A DNA stretch of 64,000 nt from Anaerolineae bacterium (GTDB lineage: Bacteria; Chloroflexota; Anaerolineae; Anaerolineales; Anaerolineaceae), in NCBI GenBank assembly GCA_013314735.1, contig JABUFD010000003.1, forward strand, positions 1 through 64,000, in the 5' to 3' direction. Below are positions 18,748 through 28,112 of the stretch, piece by piece. The notes beneath the pieces are model-generated. The model did no database searches. It worked only from the letters and a program-made list of their open reading frames with translations, and was not told where the DNA came from. A program made the position numbers and the translations under genes. How positions within the stretch are numbered: the first letter of the stretch is position 1; every line of letters starts with the position of its first letter.

Positions 18748-19785
18748 TCAGGCTTCCGTCAGGGTGTCTTCCACCAGGTCACTCAGCAGTGAAGACAGGA
18801 AGCGGATCGTTGAAATACTGCGGCCATACGGCATGCGCATCGGTCCCATCACACCCAGCATCCCGGTCACCATCCCTGGCACACCGTACTGCGTCAGAAT
18901 CAGCGAACACTGCCGCAGCTCATCGCGTGTACCTTCCCCGCCGATCAACACCTGCACCCCGCCCACTTCACTGGTTGGATGAGAACTGACCAGCAGATCA
19001 CGCAAGATGGAACGCTCCTCAAGGGAGCGGATTGCCATCCGGGCATCTTCCGAATCGACAAATTCCGGTTCCGCCAGCACATGCGATATGCCATCGAGGA
19101 ACACCTCACCCATCGGGTTGATATTCACACTCTTCATTTCTTGTAATACCAGGCGGGCAATATCCTGTTCCAACCCCGACAGGTTGAGCGCCATATGTCC
19201 CACCTGGTCTGCCGAAGCATTGACCAGGCGATTGGTCAGGCTCTGCGCAGCTTCTGAAAGCTGCTGCTGCGAAACAGGTTCAGTGAGTGTGATGTATTGC
19301 TGGTCCACCTCACCCCCCTGCAGTACCAGGATCATCAGAACCTGGCGTCCACGGGTCTGAATTAATTCCAGGTGCTTGAACCTTGCTTCTTCCGGATGCG
19401 GGGCTGTAACCACCGAAGCCGCGTGGGAATGCTGCGCCAGGATCGATGCTGCCAGGCGCATCCATTGTTCCACATCATATGGCATCTGGTAAAACTGGTG
19501 CGCAATCATGTGCCGCGTAGGTGAAGGCAGTTCTGTGTTCTGCAGCAAATGGCCGACGAAATACCGGTAACCATCTTCGGTCGGTACACGCCCGGCAGAG
19601 GTATGCGGCTGCCGCAGGTAGCCTTTTTCATCCAGGGTGGAGAGTTCATTTCGCACAGTTGCCGAACTTAAACCCAGGTTAAATTCATTCACCAGGTACT
19701 TCGAACCGACCGGATGTGCATGCTGAATGTAATCATGTATGATCAGGGTCAGTAAATAACGTTGTCGTTCGGTTAACTCATCCAT
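18748..19785 (-). CDS. hrcA: Heat-inducible transcription repressor HrcA
   Basis: 345 residues from ATG 19785 (AAGGAA about nine bases upstream). N-terminal winged helix (LTERQRYLLTLIIHDY, LSSATVRNELSTLDEKGYL, TSAGRVPTEDGYRYFV), then the GAF-like dimerisation domain and C-terminal LGVMGPMRMPYGRSISTI. HrcA binds the CIRCE operator 34-60 bases upstream and represses its own operon until heat shock titrates GroEL. Confidence 0.97.
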   Translation of the reverse strand: MDELTERQRYLLTLIIHDYIQHAHPVGSKYLVNEFNLGLSSATVRNELSTLDEKGYLRQPHTSAGRVPTEDGYRYFVGHLLQNTELPSPTRHMIAHQFYQMPYDVEQWMRLAASILAQHSHAASVVTAPHPEEARFKHLELIQTRGRQVLMILVLQGGEVDQQYITLTEPVSQQQLSEAAQSLTNRLVNASADQVGHMALNLSGLEQDIARLVLQEMKSVNINPMGEVFLDGISHVLAEPEFVDSEDARMAIRSLEERSILRDLLVSSHPTSEVGGVQVLIGGEGTRDELRQCSLILTQYGVPGMVTGMLGVMGPMRMPYGRSISTIRFLSSLLSDLVEDTLTEA

Positions 19786-19798
19786 TGGAAGCAATTCC

Positions 19799-19845
19799 TT
19801 AGCACTCTCACCAGACTGTTAGCACTCGATTGCTAAGAGTGCTAA
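19799..19845. promoter_or_regulatory. CIRCE operator with an extra half-site
   Basis: TTAGCACTC (19819-19827), nine-base spacer, GAGTGCTAA (19837-19845): an exact match to the CIRCE consensus. A third, directly repeated TTAGCACTC lies at 19799-19807, 11 bases closer to hrcA. The element sits right after the predicted promoter, the usual place for HrcA repression. Confidence 0.95.
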
Positions 19846-19858
19846 TTAATCCGTGATA

Positions 19859-19886
19859 ATTATAGCACAGCATATGAAGAGGACAA
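19859..19886 (-). promoter_or_regulatory. Predicted sigma70 promoter of the hrcA operon
   Basis: Minus-strand TTGTCC (19886-19881), 16-base spacer, TATAAT (19864-19859). The start of transcription would fall near 19851, immediately before the CIRCE dyad. A 6-bp inverted repeat AAGTGC/GCACTT (19883-19898) overlaps the -35. Confidence 0.65.
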
Positions 19887-19978
19887 GTGCGAAGCACTTT
19901 TCTTATATATTTTTTACGATTGAGCGACCCACCTTGCCGCAAGGGGGACGGTGTTTATTGCGATAATGATAGATGCTT

Positions 19979-21778
19979 TTATTTTCGTTCCATCACACAA
20001 CGGAAGCCAAGGTCAGGGTACATGAAAGCAGGATCAATGGCATGTCGGAAAAAAGTTCGGACAGAATTCGCGTCAAACCCAAATCCACCACCGCGAATGA
20101 CCTTGAGATCGCCGGATTCAGGGCCGTTTGGGTTATCAGTATCGCCCGTTCGGTAGTATGTCTCGCCAAACCAGTCTGCCGTCCATTCAAGCACATTCCC
20201 TGCCATATCCATTGCGCCATAAGGGCTGGCCCCCTTTGGATATGTCCCGACTTGCGTGGTATCGTTGACCAGTCCGGCGTAATTCAAATAGATACCCCCG
20301 GGCACAGTGTTACCCCAGGGATACATCCGGCTGTCTGTTCCCCGGGCAGCTTTCTCCCATTCAGCCTCTGTCGGCAGCCTGCCGCCCACCCAACGGCAAT
20401 AATCATTAGCCTGATCCCACCGCACAAAGATCACCGGATAATTGGCATATTCCTCGGCGCCATAATATGCTGAGCGAGTATTTGAATTTGGGGTACCACC
20501 TCCTGGACGATCACAGGCCCCATTGCGCACGCATTCTTCATATTGCCCATTGGTCACCTCATACTGATCAATCCAAAAGCCGGAGAGATTCACCATATGG
20601 GCAGGCCGCTCATACTGACCCCCCTGCTCACTACCCATGGTAAATTTACCCTCAGGGACAAAAACGATCGACATTCCATCGGCTTTCCGCAATTCTACCA
20701 GGGGAAGTTCAACTGCGAGTAAACCCTTCATCCATCCCGGCCAGACAAAACCAATGAAGGCAAACCCACCGATCAGGATCATGCAGAACATCATCCACAG
20801 CAAAGGTTTCCGATACCCTGAAAGGTGTTTTGTTTTTACCACGACACTGCGATCGGCTCCGGTAATTTCCACTTCTTTATCTGCCTTTAGCCCAGAACGC
20901 GCCCCCAGTAGAGTTTCTGCTTCTGGCGGGTGAACCGCAGCGGTTTCGTTACTTTCCACCAGGTTCCTTAGAACATCGTGGAATTCTCTCATGGAACCAT
21001 ACCGGTGTTGTGGCTCTTTGGCTAATGCCTTTAAAAGTACCCGTTCAATGGCATCCGGAATAGAAGGAATTATGGAAGTTGGCCTGGGCAAGGGTTCCGT
21101 CGCTTGCAAGATGGCAACTGCCGCCGGTGTTTCAGCAAAGTACGGCTTTTTGCCTGTAACCATCTCATACAAAACCACCCCCAGGGCGTAGATATCGGTC
21201 TGCTGTGTCACCTTGCCGTGCCATTGTTCAGGCGCCATATATCCAGGTGTTCCCACACCCAACCCGGTGGATGTCAGGTGCATATCGTCGCCCTCCAGCA
21301 TCTTGGCAATACCAAAATCACTCAACACTGGTTGGCTTTCACCGCGAATCAGGATGTTTCCAGGTTTGATATCGCGGTGGATCACGCCGCGCTCGTGGGC
21401 ATAAGCCAATGCATCAGCAATGGGGGCCAGCCACCGCACCGATTCCTCATGCGGAATGGGTATCCCGATCCTTTCCTTTAAGGTAGCCCCAGGGACATAT
21501 TCCATCACCAGGTACGGCACTCCGTTGATAACCCCGTAATCATAAATGGGAACGATATTCGTATGGTTAAATTTTGCCTGCGCCTTAGCTTCTCGTTCAA
21601 ACCGCTTTATTAATTGCTCGTGCATGCTTTCAGGTATGTTTTCAGTACGGATCATCTTTATGGCAACATCCCGCTCAAGCGCCGTATCATAGGCATGGTA
21701 AACGACGGCCATGCCACCTGCACCCTGACGTTCAAGGACCTGGTAACGACCGATACTTTTCCCTTCGTAATTTTCCAT
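19979..21778 (-). CDS. Ser/Thr protein kinase fused to a formylglycine-generating-enzyme-like domain
   Basis: 599 residues. PknB-type kinase (about 10-270): glycine loop GAGGMAVVY, VAIKM lysine, HRDIKPGN catalytic loop, SDFGIAK and GTPGYMAPEQ, so it looks active. A linker and one TM helix (about 330-352) place the C-terminus outside. Residues 365-597 form an FGE-sulfatase/SUMF1 fold (FTMGSEQGG, WIDQYEVTNGQYE, GGRLPTEAEWEKAARG, MDMAGNVLEWTADW). The region that carries the two catalytic cysteines in true FGEs reads IRGGGFGFDANSVRTFFRH, without Cys, so this is probably an extracellular sensor or binding domain. GGGAG lies before the ATG. Confidence 0.85.
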   Translation of the reverse strand: MENYEGKSIGRYQVLERQGAGGMAVVYHAYDTALERDVAIKMIRTENIPESMHEQLIKRFEREAKAQAKFNHTNIVPIYDYGVINGVPYLVMEYVPGATLKERIGIPIPHEESVRWLAPIADALAYAHERGVIHRDIKPGNILIRGESQPVLSDFGIAKMLEGDDMHLTSTGLGVGTPGYMAPEQWHGKVTQQTDIYALGVVLYEMVTGKKPYFAETPAAVAILQATEPLPRPTSIIPSIPDAIERVLLKALAKEPQHRYGSMREFHDVLRNLVESNETAAVHPPEAETLLGARSGLKADKEVEITGADRSVVVKTKHLSGYRKPLLWMMFCMILIGGFAFIGFVWPGWMKGLLAVELPLVELRKADGMSIVFVPEGKFTMGSEQGGQYERPAHMVNLSGFWIDQYEVTNGQYEECVRNGACDRPGGGTPNSNTRSAYYGAEEYANYPVIFVRWDQANDYCRWVGGRLPTEAEWEKAARGTDSRMYPWGNTVPGGIYLNYAGLVNDTTQVGTYPKGASPYGAMDMAGNVLEWTADWFGETYYRTGDTDNPNGPESGDLKVIRGGGFGFDANSVRTFFRHAIDPAFMYPDLGFRCVMERK

Positions 21779-22049
21779 CGCAAACTCCCAAGGATTTCTA
21801 CCTGCGTTCGATAAGTTTCAGTATGTCCCGTCAAATATTGCCCGCCATTAACAATTATACAAGCATCACAAACCATAAACAATCATCGGAGAAGCACCCC
21901 GTAAGTTTTAATTACCTAGAGATATACGCCTTCTGATGACCTTTGGTACCACCAGATAACCACCCCCATTTCTCAATCTCCATTCAGGATCAGGTCCACT
22001 GTCCTCTTTCTATTGTATAATTCCGATATCCTGATCAGAAAGTGAAACA

Positions 22050-22901
22050 ATGGAAAACTTTGTCCTCAAATCCGCTGCCTGGTTTGCACGCCAGTTGCCA
22101 GCTTCATGGAAAAAAGCGCTGTACCGCGTGAAACCCCTCGCCGGATTACTGCGGCGAACGCTCAACACAGCCGCACCGGAAGGCCTGACCCGGGTCAAAG
22201 TTGCTGCGGGAGGCCTGAAGGGAACCAAACTTTACCTGAACCTGCGTACGGAAAAGGACTATTGGCTGGGAACGTACGAGCCGGAATTGCAGAAGGCTGT
22301 ACAGATGTATTTCAAGCCCGGCATGGTTGTCTATGACATCGGGGCCAACATCGGCTACATCAGCCTTTTATTTTTACGTGCAGTTGGCACGACCGGGCAT
22401 GTGTACGCGTTTGAAGCCCTGCCTGCCAATGTAGAACGCCTGAAACAGAACCTGATTCCTTCCGGAGCATTGCACAAGGTGACTGTCTTCCATGCGGCAG
22501 TGATCAACCAGGAAACACCGGTGGAATTCCTGGTGCATTCCAGCACCAGCATGGGAAAAGCACTTGGCTCTGCCGGCCGCAAAGACGCGCACTATGAGAG
22601 TACCATCCAGGTTCCAGGAATTGCCCTCGATACTTTTGTCAGCACGCAACAACTGCCCAAGCCAGACGTGATCAAGATGGACATTGAGGGGGGTGAGGTG
22701 CTGGCAATTGAAGGAATGCGGGTAACACTTACCACCCACCATCCGCTGCTGTTAATTGAACTCCACGGCCCGGAATCTGCCCTTGCCGTGGGACGGGTAC
22801 TCAAAGATTGCGGCTACCAGGCATATCGCATGGAAAATCCTGCCAAGGTAATTGACCTGGAGCACCCGGACCACTGGAAAGCGTATATCATCGCCAAATA
22901 G
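22050..22901 (+). CDS. FkbM-family SAM methyltransferase
   Basis: 283 residues. A basic N-terminus precedes the FkbM core: VVYDIGANIGYISLLFLR (SAM motif I, near 93), YAFEALPANVERLKQNL, and LDTFVSTQQLPKPDVIKMD followed by IEGGEVLAIEGM. FkbM proteins O-methylate sugars or secondary metabolites, often in cell-surface glycan genes. It has its own upstream region with TATAAT at 22016-22021 (preceded by TTG) but a weak -35. Confidence 0.85.
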   Translation: MENFVLKSAAWFARQLPASWKKALYRVKPLAGLLRRTLNTAAPEGLTRVKVAAGGLKGTKLYLNLRTEKDYWLGTYEPELQKAVQMYFKPGMVVYDIGANIGYISLLFLRAVGTTGHVYAFEALPANVERLKQNLIPSGALHKVTVFHAAVINQETPVEFLVHSSTSMGKALGSAGRKDAHYESTIQVPGIALDTFVSTQQLPKPDVIKMDIEGGEVLAIEGMRVTLTTHHPLLLIELHGPESALAVGRVLKDCGYQAYRMENPAKVIDLEHPDHWKAYIIAK

Positions 22902-23107
22902 AACGAGACTTCCGGTAATCACATCCTGTCACCTGCCGCATCATGGGTGAGAGTGTATTTGCCGCTTCCTGGGGGTGATATCCATCAGCGATGTTCCGCA
23001 ATTGTTCATTTGTATCCTGCGCCTGAAAAAGCTATACTTCCTGTAAACCAATCTTCACCAGCCTGAACGTATGGCTGGACAATCCCCAGGAAAAAGGAGA
23101 AACCTGT

Positions 23108-24226
23108 ATGAGTGCTTCAAGTGAAAAAGTGCGTGTGGGTGTGATCGGTGTCGGCCAGATTGGCAAATCGCACCTCAACGGCTATACAGACAAATGCAAA
23201 GATTCCGTTGAAATCGTGGCGATTGCCGATATTAATGAAACTGAGGGTGCCCGGGTTGCCGAAAAATATGGCATTCCCAACCGCTATACCAATTTTCGTG
23301 ACCTGTTGGCACGGGATGACATCCAGGCAGTAGATGTCTGCCTGCACAACAACTTCCACATGCCGGTGACGGTAGCCGCACTGCAAGCCGGGAAAAATGT
23401 GTTTTGTGAAAAACCCATGGCAGGTGCATATGCCGATGCCCTGACCATGATGAAAACCGCCCGTGAATGCGGCAGGATGCTGTCGATCCAGTTGGCCACT
23501 TTATTTGAAAAAGAAACCAGGGCAGCGAAATTCCTGATTCAACAGGGTTTGTTGGGAAACATCTACCATGCCCGTTCCACCGGATTCCGCCGCCGTGGAC
23601 GCCCGTATGTGGATGGCTATGGCACACCGCAATTTGTCCAGAAACAAACCTGCTCCGGCGGTGCGCTGTATGATATGGGTGTTTACCATATTGCCATGAT
23701 GCTGTGGCTGTTGGGGAATCCTGAGGTTCTGCGCATCAGCGGGAACACGTACCAGGAACTCGACATGGACGCCAAACGGCGGGAACTCAGCGGCTACAAT
23801 GTGGAAGAATTGGGGTTGGGCTACGTGAAATTCGCCAACCATATCAGCCTGGATATCATTGAGGCTTGGGCCGTCAACCTGGACCGGCTGGATGGCTCTG
23901 TGGTGCTGGGTTCCAAAGCTGGGATCCGTCTGTCGCCGTTTGGATTGTTCCAGAGCATCGGTGACCTTGACCTGAATGCAGGCTCAGATATGGGCGGTTT
24001 CGATTGGCGTCTGCACAATGTCGGGGAAAATGCCGATGCCTACGATAGTCCCATTCAGCATTGGGCGGCCGTTCAACAGGGGCGGGTTCCCCTGCTGCCT
24101 ACGGCAGAACTTGCGCTGAATACCATGCTGATCTCGGAAGGCATCTACTTATCAGACCGCCTGGAACGGGAGGTCACCGCCGAGGAGGTGGAAGCTCTGT
24201 CGGTTTCCACGGCGGTTAAATTATAA
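23108..24226 (+). CDS. Gfo/Idh/MocA-family sugar oxidoreductase
   Basis: 372 residues. N-terminal NAD(P)-binding Rossmann fold with [16 protein letters not shown]; the catalytic EKP motif is in [10 protein letters not shown] (near 100); the C-terminal alpha/beta sheet domain contains [20 protein letters not shown] with the conserved D/H pair. These enzymes oxidise or reduce sugars and inositols. AAAAGGAG lies eight bases before the ATG. It is followed after 15 bp by a sugar isomerase-like gene, so the pair probably serves one sugar or polyol pathway. Confidence 0.9.
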   Translation: MSASSEKVRVGVIGVGQIGKSHLNGYTDKCKDSVEIVAIADINETEGARVAEKYGIPNRYTNFRDLLARDDIQAVDVCLHNNFHMPVTVAALQAGKNVFCEKPMAGAYADALTMMKTARECGRMLSIQLATLFEKETRAAKFLIQQGLLGNIYHARSTGFRRRGRPYVDGYGTPQFVQKQTCSGGALYDMGVYHIAMMLWLLGNPEVLRISGNTYQELDMDAKRRELSGYNVEELGLGYVKFANHISLDIIEAWAVNLDRLDGSVVLGSKAGIRLSPFGLFQSIGDLDLNAGSDMGGFDWRLHNVGENADAYDSPIQHWAAVQQGRVPLLPTAELALNTMLISEGIYLSDRLEREVTAEEVEALSVSTAVKL

Positions 24227-24241
24227 GAACAGGAGATAAGA

Positions 24242-24991
24242 ATGACTGTATCCATTGCCTCCTATGCGTTCCACGGCTTGCTCCGTGACCACAAGATTGA
24301 TGTATTCGGTTACCTCGAATCGTGCCGGTACCGATACCAGTTGCATACAGCCGATATCTGGAATGGCATGTTCCCCTCACTGGATGACAATTTCCTGGCC
24401 AATGTCAAAGAAGCTCTGTGCGAACGGGAATTGACATTGGTAAACCTGTGCGTCGATGGGCCGCATATCTGGGAGGATGACCCGGCCGTGCGCGAATCTC
24501 ACTACCGTGATGCACTGAAATACCTGGAAATTGCCAGAACATTGAATGCAAAAACCATCCGCATTGACGCCGGGGGACAGGGTGAAACCTTTACCAATGA
24601 ACAAATGGACTTGATCGTCAGACGGTACCGGGAATATGCGCAAATCGCCTATGACCATGGATTTAAGGTAGGCCCCGAAAACCATTGGGGACCCGAGGTG
24701 GTCCCTGCCAACATGAAGGCAATTTGTGAAGCTGTCGACCATCCCGGGTTCGGAATGCTGCTGCACTTCCGCGGTAACGACGGTGATGCCGTCATGGCAC
24801 CATGGGCGATGCACACCCATATCTCCTGGGACATTGTCACCGTTTCACTGGAAAAAAGCATGACCATGCTGCGGGATGCCGGGTACCAGGGCAGCTGGAG
24901 TGTCGAGCATCACAGCGGTGAAAACGAGTACACAGAAGTGGCTGTGCAGCTGGCACAGGTTCAGCGCATTCTCGCCATGTGGCGCGAATAG
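24242..24991 (+). CDS. Sugar phosphate isomerase/epimerase-like TIM barrel protein
   Basis: 249 residues. The AP_endonuc_2-type TIM barrel has metal-site segments TIRIDAGGQGE, KVGPENHWGP, WAMHTHISWDIV and SVEHHSGENEY. Related to xylose isomerase-like and IolE/IolI proteins; the exact substrate is unknown. AGGAG is six bases upstream of the ATG. It is predicted to share a transcript with the oxidoreductase at 23108 and is closed by the strong terminator at 25015. Confidence 0.85.
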   Translation: MTVSIASYAFHGLLRDHKIDVFGYLESCRYRYQLHTADIWNGMFPSLDDNFLANVKEALCERELTLVNLCVDGPHIWEDDPAVRESHYRDALKYLEIARTLNAKTIRIDAGGQGETFTNEQMDLIVRRYREYAQIAYDHGFKVGPENHWGPEVVPANMKAICEAVDHPGFGMLLHFRGNDGDAVMAPWAMHTHISWDIVTVSLEKSMTMLRDAGYQGSWSVEHHSGENEYTEVAVQLAQVQRILAMWRE

Positions 24992-25014
24992 GACAGCCAG
25001 GCAAAACCAATCTT

Positions 25015-25052
25015 TATCAGCCGGACAGAAACTGTCCGGCTGATAGCTTTTA
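25015..25052 (+). terminator. Rho-independent terminator
   Basis: A perfect 14-bp stem, TATCAGCCGGACAG (25015-25028) with CTGTCCGGCTGATA (25032-25045), loop AAA, then GCTTTT. It ends the oxidoreductase/isomerase unit. Confidence 0.9.
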
Positions 25053-25158
25053 ATACATATTTCTTATAAATTTATTAAATTTATGTGGGATAATTATGAA
25101 TAAGAAACAATTAATACAATCACATTGTGATTTTCAGGAAACAACAGGAGGTTTCGAT

Positions 25159-26118
25159 ATGAATTACCGCAGGTTAGGCAACACAGGATTGAAAGTCAGT
25201 GAAATTTCTTTGGGAGCATGGGTCACCTTTGGCGGGCAGATCAAAGATAATACTGCCCAAAACCTCGTTCGCACTGCCTTTGAACATGGCGTGAACTTCT
25301 TTGACTGCGCAGATGCTTATGAGAACGGCGCAGCCGAAAGAGTGCTGGCGGATGCCATCAAGGATATCCCGCGCAGTGAACTGGTCATTTCCAGCAAGGT
25401 GTTTTTCCCCACCATGCAGGGACCCAATGGACGTGGTCTTTCCCGCAAACACATCACGGATTCCATTGCGCGGACATTAAAAAACCTGGAATTGGACTAC
25501 ATTGACATTTATTACTGCCACCGCTTTGACCCGGACACCCCGATTGAAGAAACCCTGCGTACCATGAACGACCTGATCCACCGCGGCCAGATCCTGTATT
25601 GGGGTACTTCAGAATGGACACCGGCGCAAATTACCGAGGCTCATGGCCTGGCACGCCAATATGGCCTGATCCCGCCTGTGGTCGACCAACCCCAATATTC
25701 CCTCATTCATCGAAAACGGGTTGAGGAACAATTGATGCCGGTAACAAAACACCTGGGCATCGGACTGACCACATTCTCTCCCCTCGCCAGCGGTGTACTG
25801 ACGGGCAAATACAACAATGGCATCCCCGAAGACAGCCGCGCCGCCCTTTCTGGCTTTGAATGGATGAAAGGCCGTCTGTCCGATGATGCATTGGAACCAG
25901 TGCGTGCGTTCACTGCCTATGCAGATGAGTTGGGCATAGCCCCCGGGCAGCTGGCGGTGGCCTGGATCCTGCGGCGTGACGAGATCAGCAGTGTGATCAC
26001 TGGCGCCACCAAACTCTCCCAGTTGGAAAGCAATCTCAAGGCAGAGGAATATGCCGGCAAATTAAGTGAGGATATCCTCACCCGCCTCGATACCCTCTTC
26101 AGCATTACCGACCGCTGA
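25159..26118 (+). CDS. Aldo/keto reductase
   Basis: 319 residues from ATG 25159, with AGGAGG six to seven bases upstream; the longer start at 25096 adds 21 residues unlike the family. AKR tetrad: FFDCADAYENG (Asp and Tyr), VISSKVFF (Lys), IYYCHRFD (His). The C-terminal NADPH-binding region has SSVITGATKLSQLESNL. It resembles the Kv-beta/YghZ-type AKR group. The AT-rich region upstream (25053-25158) has a GATAAT (25089-25094) and no good -35. It may act in the same sugar pathway as the two preceding genes but is transcribed separately. Confidence 0.9.
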   Translation: MNYRRLGNTGLKVSEISLGAWVTFGGQIKDNTAQNLVRTAFEHGVNFFDCADAYENGAAERVLADAIKDIPRSELVISSKVFFPTMQGPNGRGLSRKHITDSIARTLKNLELDYIDIYYCHRFDPDTPIEETLRTMNDLIHRGQILYWGTSEWTPAQITEAHGLARQYGLIPPVVDQPQYSLIHRKRVEEQLMPVTKHLGIGLTTFSPLASGVLTGKYNNGIPEDSRAALSGFEWMKGRLSDDALEPVRAFTAYADELGIAPGQLAVAWILRRDEISSVITGATKLSQLESNLKAEEYAGKLSEDILTRLDTLFSITDR

Positions 26119-26160
26119 CATTGTTTCTACCACCAGGGAATGTAATAACTTAGTTCATCC

Positions 26161-26196
26161 ACACTCGAACCCCATTGCGGGTTCGAGTGTTTTTTG
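26161..26196 (+). terminator. Rho-independent terminator after the aldo/keto reductase
   Basis: ACACTCGAACCC (26161-26172), loop CATTGC, GGGTTCGAGTGT (26179-26190) and a T tract. The 12-bp stem is perfect. Confidence 0.93.
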
Positions 26197-26390
26197 TCCC
26201 CTGTTTCAAAAGTCCACCAGGACTCCCTTCCTGTTGGTAAAAACTACCCGCAGGGGAAACTGACACCACATTTTCAACAATTCACTATATAATCAATCAA
26301 GTTCCCCCCATAATGGGACCGATTTTTGTACCAGGTTAACCAATACCCTCAATCGCTGCCGACCGGGCTGCCACGCAACAGAATGCAAAG

Positions 26391-28004
26391 ATGACACCAA
26401 CCACACTCAATGAATGGATGTATGTGTTCTTCTGCCTGATCGCAGTTCTCACCACCGCGGTCACGATCAGCATGCTTCGACACCTCCACCGGGCACGGGT
26501 GGGAGTTTCTTTAAGTTCCCTGGCACTGTGCGTGATGCTGTGGCTGCTGGCCTACTGTATCGCCACCTTGTTTGACCAGACCCCTACAGCACCGTTGGTT
26601 GTGATGTATATTGTGGATTATCTTGCCTTTACAACCGGCATCATCATGCTGTACTTTGCGCGGGTGTTTACCGGCTGCCGCGGGAAATGGTATTGGCCCT
26701 TGTGGTTCTATCCCACCATTGTATACGGGGTCCTCTACCTGCCGAACCTGTGGGGGCGCGGATTGGTCAGTTATTCTGCCACCCTGGTTGGTGGTCTTGG
26801 CTACCGGGTAGTAGGGATGCTGACACCAGCTGGTAACCTGATGTTCTATATCGGCTACGCCATCTCATTCATGGCTGTGCTCACCCTGTTGATTGGCCTG
26901 GTGCGGGTGAACATCAACTATCGTCCTGCCGCTTCTTTCTTAATCGTAGTGGTGATACTGCCGTTCGTTGCCAGCTTCATCCAGACCTTTGTGTTCTTTG
27001 ACCGCCCCAATTTCTATGACTATACCCCCTTGTTGTTGGCAATCGGGATTATTTCAATCGCACTGTTTATCCGGAAAACTAAGATCACCAACCTGTGCCT
27101 GCTGGCGCGCGACCAGTTTTTCGACGATATCCTCAATGCCGTCATCGTCATTGATCACCAGGGCTACGTGCTGGATGCCAACCGCCAGGCGGGTGAAATG
27201 TTCCAGTCATCCATCAAATACCTGGTCGGGCGCCAGATCCGTGCCTTCTTTCCGCTTGACGAGAAGAACCGCATCCGCCGCGAACAGGGCGAAAAAGCCC
27301 CGCCCAGTTATCCCTGGACCAATGCCCGGAACCGCGAGTATGAGGTATATACCCATGAATTCACCAACGATTATCATGATGTTCTGGGAGAGGTGCTGAC
27401 CTTCCAGGAAGTAACCGAATTCAACCAGCTTCTCAACCAGACCGTGCAGCTCTCCATCCGCGACAGCCTGACCAACGCCTACAACCGCCGGCATTTCGAA
27501 GCCCTGGCAGAGAAACAATTCGCCCATGCCCGGCGCTATGCTGCCCCATTCAGCATCCTGATGCTGGATATCAATCACTTTAAAGCGGTCAACGACCAGT
27601 ATGGCCACATCGCGGGTGACCGCCTGCTGGTGAAGGCAGTGGAAATCTTCCACCACGAAATCCGCGAATCCGATACCGTGGCACGCTATGGGGGCGATGA
27701 ATTCGTAATTGTGCTGCCCAATACTGACCTGCGGGGAGCAATCCAGGCTGCCCAGCGCATCACCCGTCACTGCCGCAGTACCGATCTGCGGATTGACGAA
27801 ATCCACCAATCTGTCAACTTGTCAATCAGCATCGGTGTGGCGGCATGGCATAGCTTCCTTTCAAAATCAGAACAGGCACTGACGGTGGAAGAACTCATTC
27901 ACCAGGCAGACCAGGCGCTGTATTTTGCCAAGCAAGCGCCTTCCGGCGATATGGCTTTCTATGAATCCGGCGCTTGCCGATTGATTCCCGTTCTCAAACC
28001 CTGA
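26391..28004 (+). CDS. Diguanylate cyclase with 7TM sensor and PAS domain
   Basis: 537 residues. Seven transmembrane helices (about 10-225) of the kind found at the N-terminus of some sensor kinases, then a PAS-like domain (about 235-345; FFDDILNAVIVIDHQGYVLDA), then a GGDEF domain (about 360-530). The active loop is ARYGGDEFVIVLP near 434, and the inhibitory I-site RESD is exactly five residues before it. Substrate loop DINHFKAVNDQYGHIAGD is intact. It should make c-di-GMP in response to a membrane signal with product feedback. TATAAT at 26288-26293 may be its -10. Confidence 0.92.
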   Translation: MTPTTLNEWMYVFFCLIAVLTTAVTISMLRHLHRARVGVSLSSLALCVMLWLLAYCIATLFDQTPTAPLVVMYIVDYLAFTTGIIMLYFARVFTGCRGKWYWPLWFYPTIVYGVLYLPNLWGRGLVSYSATLVGGLGYRVVGMLTPAGNLMFYIGYAISFMAVLTLLIGLVRVNINYRPAASFLIVVVILPFVASFIQTFVFFDRPNFYDYTPLLLAIGIISIALFIRKTKITNLCLLARDQFFDDILNAVIVIDHQGYVLDANRQAGEMFQSSIKYLVGRQIRAFFPLDEKNRIRREQGEKAPPSYPWTNARNREYEVYTHEFTNDYHDVLGEVLTFQEVTEFNQLLNQTVQLSIRDSLTNAYNRRHFEALAEKQFAHARRYAAPFSILMLDINHFKAVNDQYGHIAGDRLLVKAVEIFHHEIRESDTVARYGGDEFVIVLPNTDLRGAIQAAQRITRHCRSTDLRIDEIHQSVNLSISIGVAAWHSFLSKSEQALTVEELIHQADQALYFAKQAPSGDMAFYESGACRLIPVLKP

Positions 28005-28071
28005 ACCGGCCATTGCCAGTTGGCAACAGAGCAGGCAATTAAGACCTGGGCAGGCAACGATCAAGCAAACC

Positions 28072-28097
28072 AAAACCCCTTCCGTTTCAGGAAGGGG
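28072..28097 (-). terminator. Terminator for tRNA-Leu (also a hairpin after the GGDEF gene)
   Basis: CCCCTTCC (28076-28083), loop GTTTCA, GGAAGGGG (28090-28097). On the minus strand the stem is followed by TTTTGGTTTG, giving a T-rich tail just after the tRNA. On the + strand it is followed by CTGTTAT, a poorer tail. Confidence 0.7.
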
Positions 28098-28112
28098 CTG
28101 TTATAATTCTTG

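Noticed and set aside
19979-20700. Active formylglycine-generating enzyme for the sulfatase at 12533
   Set aside because: The FGE-like domain lacks Cys in the catalytic region and is fused to a membrane kinase, so it probably does not mature the sulfatase.
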